Assembly (NCBI RefSeq): GCF_030540765.1
Contig: NZ_JAUOEL010000004.1
Coordinates: 248,001 to 312,000 of the forward strand
Source: Flavivirga jejuensis
GTDB taxonomy: Bacteria; Bacteroidota; Bacteroidia; Flavobacteriales; Flavobacteriaceae
Direction: 5' to 3'
Length of the DNA stretch: 64,000 bases
The notes under the pieces are model-generated. The model did not search any database and had not been told where the DNA came from. It saw only the letters and a program-made list of their open reading frames with translations. A program made the translations under genes and the position numbers. Shown piece by piece: positions 63,895-64,000 of the stretch (position 1 is its first letter; every line of letters begins with the position of its first letter).

Positions 63895-64000
63895 AAATTA
63901 ATGGTTTGTATAAGTTTCTGATTTTATTAGTTATGCTTTTAAGAGCGTGGATTTTCATAAGTAAGCTTGCATAGTATTTTTTAATATTTATCCTTAGATA

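Noticed and set aside
1-64000. Search by eye for tRNA and rRNA genes.
   Set aside because: No intergenic region shows a cloverleaf with TTCGA-type arm and matching acceptor stem; none could be supported.

Overview
This 64-kb window is A+T-rich chromosomal DNA from a member of the Bacteroidetes, most probably a (marine) Flavobacteriaceae species. The inference rests on family content: a TonB-dependent receptor paired with a DUF4249 lipoprotein, an SDR-type threonine dehydrogenase with Kbl, a LytS/LytTR pair, a CASTOR/POLLUX-like channel, DUF4349 and DUF4202 proteins and many type II lipoproteins. It also rests on promoter boxes of the form TAnnTTTG and on the general lack of Shine-Dalgarno sequences. 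No rRNA, tRNA, CRISPR array, phage or intact insertion sequence was recognised. All calls come from reading the sequence; no database was searched.

Layout. 1-5.6 kb: the 3' part of lpdA, a small PepSY-like secreted protein, an NtrC-type sigma-54 response regulator and a tail-to-tail hybrid histidine kinase with receiver and Hpt domains. 6.5-9.8 kb: a TonB receptor/DUF4249 lipoprotein pair. 10-13.3 kb: a TPR lipoprotein, a decayed gene and a repeat-rich lipoprotein. 13.6-15.2 kb: an ECF sigma factor, a 64-residue protein and an MscS-like channel, resembling the Pseudomonas sigX-cfrX-cmpX cluster. 15.3-19 kb: a LytTR regulator and LytS-type kinase divergent from a serine hydrolase and an orphan ExbB/TolQ-like protein. 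19.2-24.2 kb: a DUF4349 lipoprotein, two unknown envelope proteins, an ArsR/SRPBCC pair and a secreted WG-type protein. 24.3-32.9 kb: mostly housekeeping genes (DEAD-box helicase, aldose epimerase-like protein, pabB, tilS, adenine deaminase, YheT-like hydrolase). 32.9-34.9 kb: two tandem paralogous membrane proteins built of four related modules.

35-38.4 kb holds threonine catabolism (an Lrp/AsnC regulator divergent from tdh, then kbl). 38.4-43.8 kb holds a tiny lipoprotein, a SHOCT protein, a zinc-ribbon/TerB protein with a CASTOR/POLLUX-like channel, and a Na+/Ca2+ antiporter-like protein. 44.2-51.1 kb is a molybdenum hydroxylase module (IorA/IorB-like subunits, XdhC, MocA-like) followed by an FdhF/YdeP-like molybdoenzyme. 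51.9-59.1 kb is a nitrite assimilation locus: nirB, nirD, DUF4202, a kinase with a NarX/PilJ-like sensor, RidA and a NarL-type regulator. The last 5 kb carries a CDF cation transporter, two related alpha/beta-hydrolase lipoproteins, an SDR and a TetR regulator with matching operators.

The most unusual material is between the genes. There are degenerate heptanucleotide arrays that abut stop or start codons, a dispersed palindromic repeat of about 75 bp in at least four intergenic regions, a 161-bp TA-flanked MITE-like element inside the molybdoenzyme operon, a pair of structured elements whose stems differ by compensating changes, and three TTGTAA boxes at exact 11-bp spacing in a divergent promoter. 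The strongest gene-level leads are the sigma factor/small protein/MscS cluster and the four-module membrane protein pair.
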